The position numbers and the translations under genes were made by a program. A stretch of 64,000 nt of DNA, from contig JABTUL010000001.1 of NCBI GenBank assembly GCA_015075425.1, forward strand, positions 1,302,001 through 1,366,000, in the 5' to 3' direction. This DNA comes from Spirochaetales bacterium. Lineage in GTDB: Bacteria > Spirochaetota > Leptospiria > Leptospirales > Leptonemataceae. The notes beneath the pieces were generated by a model. That model saw only the letters and a list, made by a program, of their open reading frames with translations. It did no database searches and was not told the origin of the DNA. Positions 34,401-44,181 of this stretch are shown piece after piece (the stretch's first letter is position 1; every line of letters starts with the position of its first letter).

Positions 34401-35362
34401 TGTCTTTCTCAAAAGAAAGCAAAATCTATATAGCCGGCCACCGGGGGCTTGCCGGTAGCGCCCTGTGGCGGATGCTTGAGTCGGCTGGCTACAGAAATCT
34501 GGTGGGGCGCACGCACGCAGAACTGGACCTGTGTAACCGGGCTGCTCTGGACGACTTTCTGGCCCGGGAAAAACCGGAAGTGGTCTTTCTGGCCGCAGCG
34601 CGGGTGGGCGGGATACACGCCAACAGTACCTATCCTGCTGAATTCATTTACAGCAATCTCACGATCCAGTCCAATGTTATTGATGCCAGCTACAGGCAGG
34701 GCGTTCAAAAGCTCATTTTTCTGGGATCCTCCTGCATATATCCCAAGTATGCCCACCAGCCCATGTCCGAAGATCAGCTGCTTGCGGGAAAACTTGAGCC
34801 CACCAATGAACCCTACGCCATCGCTAAAATAGCCGGAATCATCATGTGCCAGAGCTACAATCGTCAGTACGGCACACGATTTGTGAGCGTAATGCCCACC
34901 AATCTCTATGGACCCGGCGACAACTACCATCCGGAAAATTCGCATGTTCTGCCAGGGCTTTTACGGCGCTTCCATGAGGCCAAACTGAGTCGCCTCCCGG
35001 AAGTTGTGGTCTGGGGGACAGGGCAGCCACGCCGGGAGTTCCTTTATTCTGATGACCTGGCCCGCGCCTGTATTTTCTTGATGGAAAATTATGAAGAAAA
35101 TGACATTGTTAATGTAGGTTCTGGTGTGGAAGTGACCATTCGTGAGCTTGCGGAAACGATTCAATCTGTAGTAGGTTATGAAGGCCGGTTGGTTTTCGAT
35201 CCATCGCGACCGGACGGCACTCCACGCAAGCTTCTTGATGTGAGCAAACTGCATCGCCTGGGCTGGCGTCACCAGATTGAACTGCGTGAGGGACTGAAGC
35301 TGGCTTACACGGACTTTCTGGCTCACTATGAGGATCTGGAGCCCGCACCGGCTTCACGTTGA
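34400..35362 (+). CDS. fcl: GDP-L-fucose synthase
   Basis: Fcl epimerises and reduces GDP-4-keto-6-deoxymannose to GDP-L-fucose with NADPH. The 320-residue short-chain dehydrogenase shows [12 protein letters not shown] (cofactor loop), [14 protein letters not shown], the catalytic serine in LGSSCIYP, and tyrosine-lysine in [11 protein letters not shown] cysteine and histidine pair used by the epimerase is in SSC and [11 protein letters not shown]. No GDP-mannose dehydratase is present in the window. The fucose product probably goes to lipopolysaccharide. The end overlaps the next start as TTGA. Confidence 0.93.
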   Translation: MSFSKESKIYIAGHRGLAGSALWRMLESAGYRNLVGRTHAELDLCNRAALDDFLAREKPEVVFLAAARVGGIHANSTYPAEFIYSNLTIQSNVIDASYRQGVQKLIFLGSSCIYPKYAHQPMSEDQLLAGKLEPTNEPYAIAKIAGIIMCQSYNRQYGTRFVSVMPTNLYGPGDNYHPENSHVLPGLLRRFHEAKLSRLPEVVVWGTGQPRREFLYSDDLARACIFLMENYEENDIVNVGSGVEVTIRELAETIQSVVGYEGRLVFDPSRPDGTPRKLLDVSKLHRLGWRHQIELREGLKLAYTDFLAHYEDLEPAPASR

Positions 35363-36555
35363 CTCATCCTGATCTTATTGTTGTTGGCGCCGGAATTGTT
35401 GGCGTTGCTGCTGCTCTGGAAATCAAACGCCGGCACAACCTGCGCATCCTTGTGGTGGAAAAAGAGGCAGAGCCCGGGCTTCATGCCAGCGGCCGCAATA
35501 GCGGTGTTTTGCATGCCGGGTTTTACTATTCTGCGGATTCCCTGAAGGCCCGTTTTTGCCGGGAGGGCAATGCCCTGTGGACGGCCTACTGTCGTGATCG
35601 CCGGCTCCCTCTGCTTGCCTGCGGCAAACTTGTTGTCTGTCGCGGCCCACAGGACCTTCCTGTCCTTGAGCTTTTGCTTGAGCGCGGCAAGAAAAATGGA
35701 GTATCCCTTGAGCGATTGACGGCGAATGAAGCCCGTGCAATCGAACCGCGCGTACGCACCTTTGAATCGGCTCTGTATTCCCCTTCAACAGCCACCGTTG
35801 ATCCGCTGGCCGTTCTTTCTTCGTTGATCCAGGATGCCCGCTCTCTGGGAATCGAATTTCGCTTCGGGCTTACGTTTCTCTCTGCCGGTAAAAATGGTTA
35901 CGAATTCAGAGAGGGCAAACAAAGGATCACCATTGCAGCCCCCAAGTTTTTGAATGCAGCCGGGCTTTATGCGGATCGGATTGCCCATGTTTTTGGCCAT
36001 GGCCAGCGTTATACGATTTTACCCTTCAAGGGACTCTACCTCTATGCGGACGGTGGAAGTCTGGCCTGTCATATCTATCCCGTACCGGATCCCGGGCAGC
36101 CTTTCCTTGGCGTTCATTACACCCGGACGGTCGATGGCCGACTGAAAATCGGACCCACGGCCATCCCGGCTTTCTGGAGAGAGCAATACGACTTCCGCCA
36201 TCCTGAATTTTCTGAATTTTTTGAGATCGTCCGGCTGCAGGCGCGGCTTTTTCTGCGCTCAGGTTTTGACTTTCGTCGGCTGGCCCTCACAGAAATCCGC
36301 AAGTATCGCCGGAAAACACTCGCAGGGTTTGCCGGTGAACTGATGGAAGGAGAGTTTCGTTACTCAAAGTGGGGTCGTCCAGGGATTCGTGCTCAACTTC
36401 TGGACTTGCAGGAAAATAAGCTGGAGATGGATTTTGTAACCGAGGGCGATGAAGGGTCCTTTCATGTCCTCAATGCTGTATCACCGGCCTTCACCTGCGC
36501 GTTGCCCTTTGCCAGAGAAATAGTCGATCGGATGGAAGGCTGTGGGTCTCTTTGA
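35359..36555 (+). CDS. lhgO: L-2-hydroxyglutarate oxidase-like FAD enzyme (LhgO)
   Basis: LhgO oxidises L-2-hydroxyglutarate to 2-oxoglutarate and gives electrons to the membrane quinone pool. The 398-residue protein has the FAD motif [15 protein letters not shown] at about 9, [26 protein letters not shown] (start V-V-E-K, end F-Y-Y), the family mark [13 protein letters not shown], and a late [18 protein letters not shown]. The start is TTG overlapping the fcl stop (TTGA), the non-ATG analogue of the usual ATGA coupling. A different 2-hydroxyacid cannot be excluded. Confidence 0.88.
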   Translation: MTHPDLIVVGAGIVGVAAALEIKRRHNLRILVVEKEAEPGLHASGRNSGVLHAGFYYSADSLKARFCREGNALWTAYCRDRRLPLLACGKLVVCRGPQDLPVLELLLERGKKNGVSLERLTANEARAIEPRVRTFESALYSPSTATVDPLAVLSSLIQDARSLGIEFRFGLTFLSAGKNGYEFREGKQRITIAAPKFLNAAGLYADRIAHVFGHGQRYTILPFKGLYLYADGGSLACHIYPVPDPGQPFLGVHYTRTVDGRLKIGPTAIPAFWREQYDFRHPEFSEFFEIVRLQARLFLRSGFDFRRLALTEIRKYRRKTLAGFAGELMEGEFRYSKWGRPGIRAQLLDLQENKLEMDFVTEGDEGSFHVLNAVSPAFTCALPFAREIVDRMEGCGSL

Positions 36556-37261
36556 TCTGTTCCGCAAAAAAAGTCCGCCGCCAGAGCCAGCCGAGCCCCG
36601 GGCTGACTTCAAGCGGCTGCGCCGGGCAATCCTTCAGGCCCGTGAGTCTTATGCGAAACTCTTGCCGGGAAGATCGGCAGAAAAGGGGCTGCTTCTACGC
36701 ACAGATCGGTTTCAATTGCAAAAGACGGGCTTTGGTTTGTATCGTCTGGAAGCCCAGGACCTATCAATCACGATCAGTACAGAATCTTTTATCCACAATA
36801 AAGACGGTAAAATCCAGGGCCTTGTGCAATTGAGCGAACCGGCTCTGGCCCGGGCCATTCGCGGTCGCGAGCTTGGTCTTTTCTTTCCCGCACAGGTTGG
36901 ATCCGGCAGTGAGCTTTTGCGGACTCTCCTGCCGCAGTCCCACGGAGTGGATCTAACTTCTCTTATGGACCTTCCCGTCATCGTACGGGAAACCTGGTTA
37001 TCCAGGGCCGGGCCGGCTCTGGTGGCTCATGTGCTGGTTGGACACAAAGCCGCGACAATCGACCCCATCTGTGAAAACATGTCCCGCCGCTTCCAGGCGA
37101 TGGTAGCCGATGAGCTGGAACTACTTTGCGGCCCGGCCCGGGAAAAGCTCAGCAATCCGCACAGCGGGCGGTTTGCTCTTCTCGAGAACGACCGTGCTCT
37201 TAACGAGGCGGAAGAAATACTCCGGAAAATCTGCCGCATTGAGGAATTGCGCCAGCACTAA
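36542..37261 (+). CDS. Unknown cytoplasmic protein
   Basis: A 239-residue protein starting with GTG inside the lhgO end (14-nt overlap), beginning [10 protein letters not shown] with a proline-rich linker after it. That start is typical of small cytoplasmic or membrane-surface proteins. The body alternates strands and helices, with the stretches [19 protein letters not shown] and [19 protein letters not shown]. There is no catalytic motif and no membrane helix. I do not recognise a family. It ends convergently with the phosphonate operon (4-nt overlap). Confidence 0.6.
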   Translation: MGLFDLFRKKSPPPEPAEPRADFKRLRRAILQARESYAKLLPGRSAEKGLLLRTDRFQLQKTGFGLYRLEAQDLSITISTESFIHNKDGKIQGLVQLSEPALARAIRGRELGLFFPAQVGSGSELLRTLLPQSHGVDLTSLMDLPVIVRETWLSRAGPALVAHVLVGHKAATIDPICENMSRRFQAMVADELELLCGPAREKLSNPHSGRFALLENDRALNEAEEILRKICRIEELRQH

Positions 37262-38874
37262 AATCGGCTGGCAGCCAGAACATCATCCACGCTATCCACA
37301 TCGAGCCAGTGCCCGGTACTGTAGACCAGACGGATATGCTCGCCACGCGAAAGAAGGCGGCAGAGAAGGTCGGGGATCTTGCTGCGCCGCAGTTCCTCAG
37401 ACGACATTTCCTCAAGGATCTCTTTTACTGTCTGACAGCCGCGATCGGAAAGGCGTAAAAATCCCATCCACTCGCCGTGAATGCCATGCCCCTCTTCTGC
37501 CGGGATTTTCTTTAAATAGACAGGATGATAAAAAGCCGATCTGGAGTTGGGTTCGCTGGCCGTGATGTAGTCGGCCACACGATTGCGGTTGCGACTGGTC
37601 TGCCAGTCCGCGTCCACGGCGACGGCAAAGTCTGCTTCCAGATCGGCCAGTTCTTGCGGGATGTACTTTTTAAAAAGGACGTCGCCATAGCAAACAATAA
37701 CATTTCCGCTAAGGCAACTGCGAGCCGTATACAGGGAAAAGACTTCCTGCGTGCTTTCAAAATCGTCATTGTCGAAATAACGGATGCTGGTTAAATTAAC
37801 CGATTCTTTACCGTACCCGCGCACACAGACTAAATCCTTGATTCCAATGCTGCGCAGGGAGTCAGCAATATGAGCAAGCAGGGGCCTGCCTTTAATATCT
37901 ACCATACACTTGGGCCGTGAAACCGTCAGCTCCCCCAGTTCCTGTCCGCGAGAAGCAGCAAGAATGATACTTCTGAAATTGCCGGTGCCGGCTGGCAGAT
38001 AAAGTTTCTCGGCTTCCGCCAGCTCATCCTCACCCTGAATACGGAATACTTCCGCAACGGAAACGATATTATCTTCAACATTGATCAGAGTTTTTTCCTG
38101 GAAGATTTGTCTGGCTGTATCCTGCATCGCTTTTAGAGCGGAGCGCATCAGATGATTGGCCCAGATAACGGCAGCAAAGCCCTGCTCCACAAAAACATCT
38201 GTTGGTGTTGTGTAGTATTTGGTGGGTACTATAATGACCGGTAAACGATTGCCCCATTCTTTCTTAAACGAAAGAATTTCAGAAGGATTGGCCAGAGCGC
38301 TATGGATTAAGATGGCATCCGCTCCGGCCGCATGGTATGTTTCTGCCCGCCGCAGCGCTTCATCGAGTCCCCAGCCGGCAATGAACGCTTCCACCCGGGC
38401 CACAATGCAAAAGTCGGCATCGCTCTGGGCGTCTTTACCCGCTTTAATCTTTCCGGCGAATTCCTGGCTATCTGCCAGTGGTTGGGTTGTTCCTTTAATG
38501 AAACTATTTGTTTTAGGAAATATCTTATCTTCTATGCAGACTCCGGCAACGCCGCGGCTTTCGAGTTTGCGAACCACGCGGCGCATGGTGTTGAAATTGC
38601 CATAGCCCGTGTCGCCATCAAGGAGAATGGGTATGCGACTGGCATCGCACATGAATTCTAATACTTCCAGTACCTGAGTCCAGCTGGCCTCGTTGCTGTC
38701 GCGCACACCCAGGGCTGCGGAAATGGAAAGCCCGGAAGCCCAGATGGCTTCAAATCCTGCTTCCTCCGCTATGCGTGCCGAGAGTCCGTTATGAGCTTCC
38801 ATAAGAAAACCGATTTCCGGGCGGTACAGCAGATCACGCAGCAGTTTGCTTTTATGCGGATTCGTTTTTTCCAT
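37258..38874 (-). CDS. aepX: Phosphoenolpyruvate mutase fused to a nucleotidyltransferase
   Basis: PEP mutase forms the C-P bond of phosphonopyruvate, the entry to nearly all natural phosphonates. Residues 1-290 are the mutase barrel: [10 protein letters not shown] (metal aspartates) and [11 protein letters not shown], the E-D-K-x(3)-K-x-N-S signature that separates PEP mutase from isocitrate lyase relatives. From about 298 a sugar-nucleotidyltransferase-like domain begins with [15 protein letters not shown] and [14 protein letters not shown], then VCYGDVLF and AVAVDADWQ. The usual G-x-G-x-R of such enzymes reads S-R-G-x-E. Similar fusions are known in Treponema and Bacteroides. It overlaps phnW by 23 nt. 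Confidence 0.9.
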   Translation of the reverse strand: MEKTNPHKSKLLRDLLYRPEIGFLMEAHNGLSARIAEEAGFEAIWASGLSISAALGVRDSNEASWTQVLEVLEFMCDASRIPILLDGDTGYGNFNTMRRVVRKLESRGVAGVCIEDKIFPKTNSFIKGTTQPLADSQEFAGKIKAGKDAQSDADFCIVARVEAFIAGWGLDEALRRAETYHAAGADAILIHSALANPSEILSFKKEWGNRLPVIIVPTKYYTTPTDVFVEQGFAAVIWANHLMRSALKAMQDTARQIFQEKTLINVEDNIVSVAEVFRIQGEDELAEAEKLYLPAGTGNFRSIILAASRGQELGELTVSRPKCMVDIKGRPLLAHIADSLRSIGIKDLVCVRGYGKESVNLTSIRYFDNDDFESTQEVFSLYTARSCLSGNVIVCYGDVLFKKYIPQELADLEADFAVAVDADWQTSRNRNRVADYITASEPNSRSAFYHPVYLKKIPAEEGHGIHGEWMGFLRLSDRGCQTVKEILEEMSSEELRRSKIPDLLCRLLSRGEHIRLVYSTGHWLDVDSVDDVLAASRF

Positions 38875-39976
38875 GAGGGATACCTGACTGGACGAGATAC
38901 TCTTTGAGATGCTTCAAGAAGGAATGAATGTCTTCGGGATACAGATCTCCCAGGATGCTCAGGCGAAAGGTGGCTTCTTTTGCTCCTTTGCCGGGATAGA
39001 TGGTGAATCCTCTTGCATAAAGGAAATCGTGCAAATCATCAAAGCTAAAGGCCGGGTGATCCATTTCACACACAGCCAGAAGAATTCCGGACTCCTGTTC
39101 TGGCGGCAAAAGAAAACCAAATCCCAGGGCTTTCAGACCTGCGTAAAGAATGTCAAAATTTTTCCGGTAACGGGCGCTACGGCCTTCCTGTCCCTCCGCG
39201 AAGAATTCGCGCAACGCCTGGCGTAAGGCGTAGGCCACCTGCACCGGTGGAGTGAAAGGCATCTGATGAGTGCTGTGAAAACCCTGATACTGCGCGGGCA
39301 AATCCAGGTAGTAGCTGCGCCTTTTTTTGCCGCCCGCCATCAGGCTTTTTCTTTTGCAGATCACAAAGGAAAGGCCAGGCATTCCCTGCAGACATTTGTT
39401 AGCGGAACTGATAATGTAATCATAGGGAGTCTCTTGTACGTTGATGGGAATTCCACCCAGAGAGCTCATGGCATCTACGACAATTTCCCGCCCATAGCGG
39501 AAGGCCAGGCGGGAAATATCTGCGACCGGGTTTAGCATTCCCGTTGTGGTTTCATGATGAACGACAAAGACATGGCTGATATCGTCTGCCGCGATCAGAG
39601 CTTCCACCTGGCTTAAGTCTGGATAATCGCCGTATAGTATACGGTAGGAAACCACCGGAATTTCATAAATTTCCGCGATTTGACGCATCCTGGTGCCGTA
39701 AGCGCCATTCTCTACAATCAGGATTTTCTTACCGGGTCCGGGCAGAGAGGCCACACAGGCTTCCATGGCAGCCGTGCCGCTGCCCGCAAAAAGGACAGCG
39801 ACATATTCGTCGGTGTCTCCGGAAACGACACGAACCAGATCCGTGGCGATTTCCTGCATAAGATCACCGAACTCGCGCTCCCGCGGACAGATGTCACTCT
39901 GGACCAGAGCCTCCTTCACGGTGGCAGAGGTGGTGGCCGGTCCCGGATTCAGAAGAATCTTGCGCGGCGGTTGCAT
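38852..39976 (-). CDS. phnW: 2-aminoethylphosphonate:pyruvate aminotransferase-type enzyme
   Basis: The 374-residue class V aminotransferase converts phosphonoacetaldehyde to 2-aminoethylphosphonate in this biosynthetic setting. Seen: [17 protein letters not shown] at the N-terminus, [15 protein letters not shown] (phosphate cup of the PLP pocket), [14 protein letters not shown], the cofactor aspartate in [10 protein letters not shown] and the Schiff-base lysine in [12 protein letters not shown]. PhnW is best known from degradation, but the clustering with PEP mutase and decarboxylase makes synthesis the likely direction. The start shares one base with the previous stop (TGATG). Confidence 0.9.
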   Translation of the reverse strand: MQPPRKILLNPGPATTSATVKEALVQSDICPREREFGDLMQEIATDLVRVVSGDTDEYVAVLFAGSGTAAMEACVASLPGPGKKILIVENGAYGTRMRQIAEIYEIPVVSYRILYGDYPDLSQVEALIAADDISHVFVVHHETTTGMLNPVADISRLAFRYGREIVVDAMSSLGGIPINVQETPYDYIISSANKCLQGMPGLSFVICKRKSLMAGGKKRRSYYLDLPAQYQGFHSTHQMPFTPPVQVAYALRQALREFFAEGQEGRSARYRKNFDILYAGLKALGFGFLLPPEQESGILLAVCEMDHPAFSFDDLHDFLYARGFTIYPGKGAKEATFRLSILGDLYPEDIHSFLKHLKEYLVQSGIPHGKNESA

Positions 39977-40716
39977 CAGGGCGTTTTTTCTTTTGAGCGG
40001 AGGGCGGGAAGGATTTTTGTGCGGGCCCTTTCCAGATGAGCGGGATCATCAATTTCACACCAGATCAGGTCCGGAACAAGCAGGTAGTACAGGGGAAAAG
40101 TGGATGCAAGGGAGTTTAAAGCATCTGTTTCATAGTGTTCGCTACGCCCGGCAGGAAAGGTGGACTCTGCATACCGGATCATGGCCGCATGCGTTTCCTT
40201 ACCGATGAGAGAGATGCCGGTCAGTTCACCGGCCAGATGTTCAATCTTCTGCGGATCTTTGCTGATGGCGTGAATTCTTCCGGCATGCCCCGAAACATAA
40301 ACTTCATCGCCCGAGTTTGTCCTTCCACTGAGGAGGACAGCGTTCTCCATTGTGCATTGTTGAAGAATGCTTAAAGATCGTTCCTCATAGAGAATATCCG
40401 ACTCCAGGAGCAGAAAAGGAGGCTCTACCTGCCTCGCAGCTACCATGTAGGAATACAGGCTCCCGGTCTTTGCATAGTCTGCATTGTGAATCGTAGTAAA
40501 GGGAAAATGTTTTTTTAATTCTTCATAATGATTGTATCCAGATCCGGTGACCAGGTATATGTCCGTGATCCCGTTCCGGCCAAGGAGGCGCAAGGAGCGT
40601 TCGATCAGTGTTTCTTCTCCTGGTTTTAGAAAGCCTTTGGGCAGGCTGTGTGTGCCGGAAATACGACTGCCCAGGCCCGCGGCAAGGATCAGAGCCCTTC
40701 CGGTCGCCTTATCCAT
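39976..40716 (-). CDS. Nucleotidyltransferase, probable 2-aminoethylphosphonate cytidylyltransferase
   Basis: From the ATG at 40716 this is a 246-residue NTP transferase of the LicC/PntC kind. ALILAAGLGSRISG carries the complete G-x-G-x-R nucleotide loop, followed by LPKGFLKPGEETLIERSL, VTGSGYNH and LLLESDILYEERSL (the metal aspartate). Located between the phosphonopyruvate decarboxylase and the transaminase, it is best explained as activating 2-aminoethylphosphonate with CTP for transfer to a lipid or glycan. Substrate is inferred from context. The longer frame to 40806 only overlaps the upstream gene. Confidence 0.8.
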   Translation of the reverse strand: MDKATGRALILAAGLGSRISGTHSLPKGFLKPGEETLIERSLRLLGRNGITDIYLVTGSGYNHYEELKKHFPFTTIHNADYAKTGSLYSYMVAARQVEPPFLLLESDILYEERSLSILQQCTMENAVLLSGRTNSGDEVYVSGHAGRIHAISKDPQKIEHLAGELTGISLIGKETHAAMIRYAESTFPAGRSEHYETDALNSLASTFPLYYLLVPDLIWCEIDDPAHLERARTKILPALRSKEKTP

Positions 40717-41878
40717 TCCCGTTTTGTAGAAAAGCACGCATGCGCCCGGCGATGGTTGTCGGATGGAGATCCGGCCGATCCATGTCCTTCCCGGCGCCCG
40801 GAGCAATGCGCAGATAGAAAAAGGTCAGAGGGCCCGGCTGACCCAGGCGTGTCTTAACCCCCTGCCCCAGGTCCGCTGCGCTACCGGCAGCATAGAAATG
40901 ATCAAATCCCGCTGCCTGTGCCAGAGCGCTGAAGTCCACATTGCTGGAAATGGTTCGTTGGCCGCCCGTTGAGTCATGGACGTTGTTATCGAGTAGAATG
41001 TACAGTAGATTTCCTTTATGGAAAAGCCCGCTGGTGAAGATGGTTGATGCGCGCATGAGCAGGGAGCCATCGCCATCGATGACTACTACCGGACCTTTGT
41101 TAAATAGGGAGATGCCCGTACCGATCGACAGAGCAAAGCCCATAGAGCCCTGCATATAAAAATGGCCCGGCCGGTCCCCGGTATTGAAAAGCGAGCGCGA
41201 GGTAAAACCCGTAGTGGCCACGATAGCCGTATTCTCTGTGGCCTCGTGAATGGATTTCATGGCCAGATCACGGTCCGGTAGTTCGTCTGGTCCAGCCTGG
41301 TGACGGGCGAAGGTTCTTTCCCGGCGGTAATCGGGTTTGAATTTTAGCGGTTGACCGCTGAACAGATCTTTTTTGATGATGAACGCATAACTCTGGCGTT
41401 TATCGATACTGTCAGTGGCCGCAGCGAGGGCAGCATGTAGACCGTTCTCTCCGTCCAGACGATCTTCCAGAATAGTAAAAGGTACGCCGATCAGGCGCAA
41501 CAGGTCCGGTGTGATGCGGCCCATGATCTCATGCTGGTAGGCATCCTTCTGTCCCGGTGTTGCCCGCCAGGTTACCAGAAAGAGAGCCGGTATGCCATAG
41601 ATCAAATGCAGGGATGTCAATGGATTAACCAGGTTTCCCAGTCCGGAATTCTGCAGCAGCACAACTCCTTTCCTTCCGGCAAGCCAGGCACCGGCGGCCA
41701 GAGCTGCGGCTTCCCCTTCGATGGTAGCCGGAATGTACTGCAGTCCACTTTCTGAGGCATCGATGACGGAATTGATGAGCGGTTTTAAGTACGAACAGGG
41801 GACACCTGTGTAAAAGTCGAATCCAGCTCCTTGTAGAGATTGAACAAATGCCGTGGCTTCCAAAACGATAGCTCCCAT
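40709..41878 (-). CDS. ppd: Phosphonopyruvate decarboxylase
   Basis: Ppd, a thiamine-diphosphate enzyme, decarboxylates phosphonopyruvate to phosphonoacetaldehyde and drives the unfavourable mutase step. The 389-residue protein shows FYTGVPCSYLKPLIN, the catalytic glutamate in ATIEGEAAALAAGA, QNSGLGNLVNPLTSL, and the diphosphate/magnesium motif from DGDGSLLMR to the asparagine in LLDNNVHDSTGGQ. It is the first gene of the four-gene operon and overlaps the next by 8 nt. A 75-nt gap separates it from the divergent moxR gene. Confidence 0.93.
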   Translation of the reverse strand: MGAIVLEATAFVQSLQGAGFDFYTGVPCSYLKPLINSVIDASESGLQYIPATIEGEAAALAAGAWLAGRKGVVLLQNSGLGNLVNPLTSLHLIYGIPALFLVTWRATPGQKDAYQHEIMGRITPDLLRLIGVPFTILEDRLDGENGLHAALAAATDSIDKRQSYAFIIKKDLFSGQPLKFKPDYRRERTFARHQAGPDELPDRDLAMKSIHEATENTAIVATTGFTSRSLFNTGDRPGHFYMQGSMGFALSIGTGISLFNKGPVVVIDGDGSLLMRASTIFTSGLFHKGNLLYILLDNNVHDSTGGQRTISSNVDFSALAQAAGFDHFYAAGSAADLGQGVKTRLGQPGPLTFFYLRIAPGAGKDMDRPDLHPTTIAGRMRAFLQNGNG

Positions 41879-41953
41879 TGCAGATGGGAAAAGACTCTGC
41901 CCCTGTCAAGTTTAGAATGGTTGCCCCCCAGCTCATCGCAAGAAGGCTGGTTC

Positions 41954-42940
41954 ATGGCAGAGACTTTTGATCCCGCATACATTCAGGCTGCGTCATCGAG
42001 TGCGAAACGACTCATGGCCAATATTCGCTCGATCATTGTCATTGAGGAACAACGCCTGGAAACTCTGATTGCTGCACTTGTTGCCGGGGGTCACGTCATT
42101 CTCGCCGATACACATGGAGTCGGAAAAACTTCGCTGGCCCGGGCGCTGTCCGAATCGATTGAATGGGAGGATTTTAAAGTTTCCTCACAGGGGATCGCTG
42201 TGGAGCCGTTCAATCGCATCCAGTGTACGGTGGATCTCCTGCCCCAGGATATCCTGGGATTCAATCGCTTTGAACTTTCAGGAAGTGATTACATTTTCAA
42301 TCGCGGACCCATATTCTCTCACTTTGTCCTCTGTGATGAGATCAATCTCCTCACCCCCAAGACACAGGGCAGTTTCTTCCAGGTCATGGAAGAGCAGCGA
42401 GTGTCCATTGAGGGCAAGACATACCAGATCCCGGATCCCTTTTTTATTATAGCGACCATGAATTTGCGCGGCCAGCACCTGTTCCCTCTACCGGCACCCC
42501 AGCTGGATCGGTTTATGGTTGAGATTTCCCTGGGCTATCCGGACGGGCCAAGCGAGCTTGAGATTCTCAGACGCCATGAAAAAGAGGACTCCTGGGCCAG
42601 CTTCAAACCCGTGGTCAACGCGGCTGAGTTGCTTGCCTGGCAGAAGCTTGTCGATGGCGTTACCATCCACGGCAGTGTTCAGGAATATGTTGTCAATCTG
42701 GTGCGGCGGACCCGCAGCCTGCCTGGAATTGTCACCGGAGCCAGCCCGCGGGCCGGGATCAAGCTTTCGCGCCTCTGCCGTGCTGTAGCTTTGATCCGCG
42801 GCCAGGATTTCGTGACCGTTGATCTGGTTAAGGAATTTGCTCCGGCAGTTCTGTCCCATCGGCTCGAGCTTCAGGACCCGTCAGCCGATCGGCGTCAGGC
42901 ACTTGAGCAGGCTTTGCGGGAAGTACGCGTTCCGGCATGA
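41954..42940 (+). CDS. MoxR-family AAA+ ATPase
   Basis: MoxR ATPases act as chaperones, often on VWA-domain or DUF58 partner proteins. From the ATG at 41954 (after AAGAAGG, 41940-41946) the protein has 328 residues. Walker A is DTHGVGKTSLARAL (the family more often has G-x-P-G-x-[AG]-K-T), Walker B is FVLCDEINLL, and sensor 1 is in FFIIATMNLRGQH. Arginine-rich sensor 2, G-A-S-P-R-A-G-I-K-L, is standard. Overlaps the DUF58 gene by ATGA, the usual partner. Confidence 0.92.
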   Translation: MAETFDPAYIQAASSSAKRLMANIRSIIVIEEQRLETLIAALVAGGHVILADTHGVGKTSLARALSESIEWEDFKVSSQGIAVEPFNRIQCTVDLLPQDILGFNRFELSGSDYIFNRGPIFSHFVLCDEINLLTPKTQGSFFQVMEEQRVSIEGKTYQIPDPFFIIATMNLRGQHLFPLPAPQLDRFMVEISLGYPDGPSELEILRRHEKEDSWASFKPVVNAAELLAWQKLVDGVTIHGSVQEYVVNLVRRTRSLPGIVTGASPRAGIKLSRLCRAVALIRGQDFVTVDLVKEFAPAVLSHRLELQDPSADRRQALEQALREVRVPA

Positions 42941-44178
42941 GACAACTTTTGCGGTTGTATCCGCTCGCTCTGACCGGCAATCTGGCTCTGGGCGGTTCGA
43001 TCTACCTTCTGGGTCTTGCCTATGCCACCCGGAATGCTTACGCTCTGCTTTTTGGTTTGCTGGGCCTTGTGATTCTTGGTGCGATCATCGTTTTTGTTTA
43101 TGTTCAGTATGCTCTGTACAGACTTGCGGAACTGCGTATCATTGAGCGTGAGCGTCTTGTTGCCCGTAAATCCGACTCGCGGCTGTGGTTTGCTGTTTCC
43201 GGTGTTCGACCCATGCCTTTTTTTCGTCTGCATGTGGGAATCAGGGGCCATCTGCATGCCGGTCGCTCTGCTGATCTGTCCTTTGCCCTTGAGACTGTAT
43301 GTCAGGACGGCACGGAATCCCTGGCGGAGTTTGTGCTATTTTTCCCCGTTGCCGGTGAGATCGAGGGAACAACCCAGGTTCTCATCCGCGATATATTTCT
43401 ACTCACCCGTATTCAGCTGAACGCGCCCATGCACTTCAAAACGGTTGTGGTGCCCCCACCCGTACCCGATCCTGTTCCCCTGCGCTTTGAAATGCAGTTC
43501 AATGCAGAAACCGGCCAGCGCAAGAGCGTTGCAGAAGAAGAGAAGTACTATATGCGTGAGTACATTCCTGGCGATCGTCCCAAGGATATAAACTGGAAAG
43601 CGTCCGCCCGGGTGCAGGAGCTCATTACTCGCATTTCCCCCTACTCACCGGAGCGTACCTATATCATCTGTCTTGAGCTGCGCAATATCGCTCCGGGCCG
43701 GGAGGACAGTCCGCTTTCCATCATGCATTTGAACTATTTGAAATCCTGGCTTCTGAGTTTTATGCTTCAGGTTCACCGCGAAAATCCTGCCTTTCAGTTT
43801 TTTTTACGCTCGGCCCGGAGCAGTTGCACGCTGCGCAATGAAACAGAGATTGAAGCCTACGTTCCGGAATTGGCCCGCATAACCTATCAGGAGGAATGGG
43901 AGCGGCAGGTTGCATCAACGCATCAAGAAAAATTCATATTTACAACCATATTTGATCACAGCCTGCTTACCTATCTGGCAGAATCGGCCAGGATCCGTTG
44001 CAACGTGTTTCGAACCACAGCAATGGGAAAGGATGCGCGTTTGATCCACTTCTATCCTCCCTCAGAGACGTCTGTGAGACCGGCTTTCTGGTTCTTGCGG
44101 CGGTCCCCGCCGCGCCGGACACAGAAGGGTCCGGCTGTAATGTGGATGGACAACCCGTTAAAAGTGAGTATCTTTTAG
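42937..44178 (+). CDS. DUF58 protein, MoxR partner
   Basis: DUF58 proteins have two N-terminal membrane helices (here about residues 15-32 and 37-60), a beta-sandwich and a VWA-like domain. They nearly always lie between a MoxR ATPase and a transglutaminase. The 413-residue protein has the diagnostic MREYIPGDRPKDINWKASAR at about 208-227 and the family's IISPYSPERTY-type strand. No MIDAS metal site is evident in the C-terminal domain. It overlaps moxR, and the transglutaminase gene starts 3 nt after the stop. Confidence 0.9.
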   Translation: MRQLLRLYPLALTGNLALGGSIYLLGLAYATRNAYALLFGLLGLVILGAIIVFVYVQYALYRLAELRIIERERLVARKSDSRLWFAVSGVRPMPFFRLHVGIRGHLHAGRSADLSFALETVCQDGTESLAEFVLFFPVAGEIEGTTQVLIRDIFLLTRIQLNAPMHFKTVVVPPPVPDPVPLRFEMQFNAETGQRKSVAEEEKYYMREYIPGDRPKDINWKASARVQELITRISPYSPERTYIICLELRNIAPGREDSPLSIMHLNYLKSWLLSFMLQVHRENPAFQFFLRSARSSCTLRNETEIEAYVPELARITYQEEWERQVASTHQEKFIFTTIFDHSLLTYLAESARIRCNVFRTTAMGKDARLIHFYPPSETSVRPAFWFLRRSPPRRTQKGPAVMWMDNPLKVSIF

Positions 44179-44181
44179 CCT

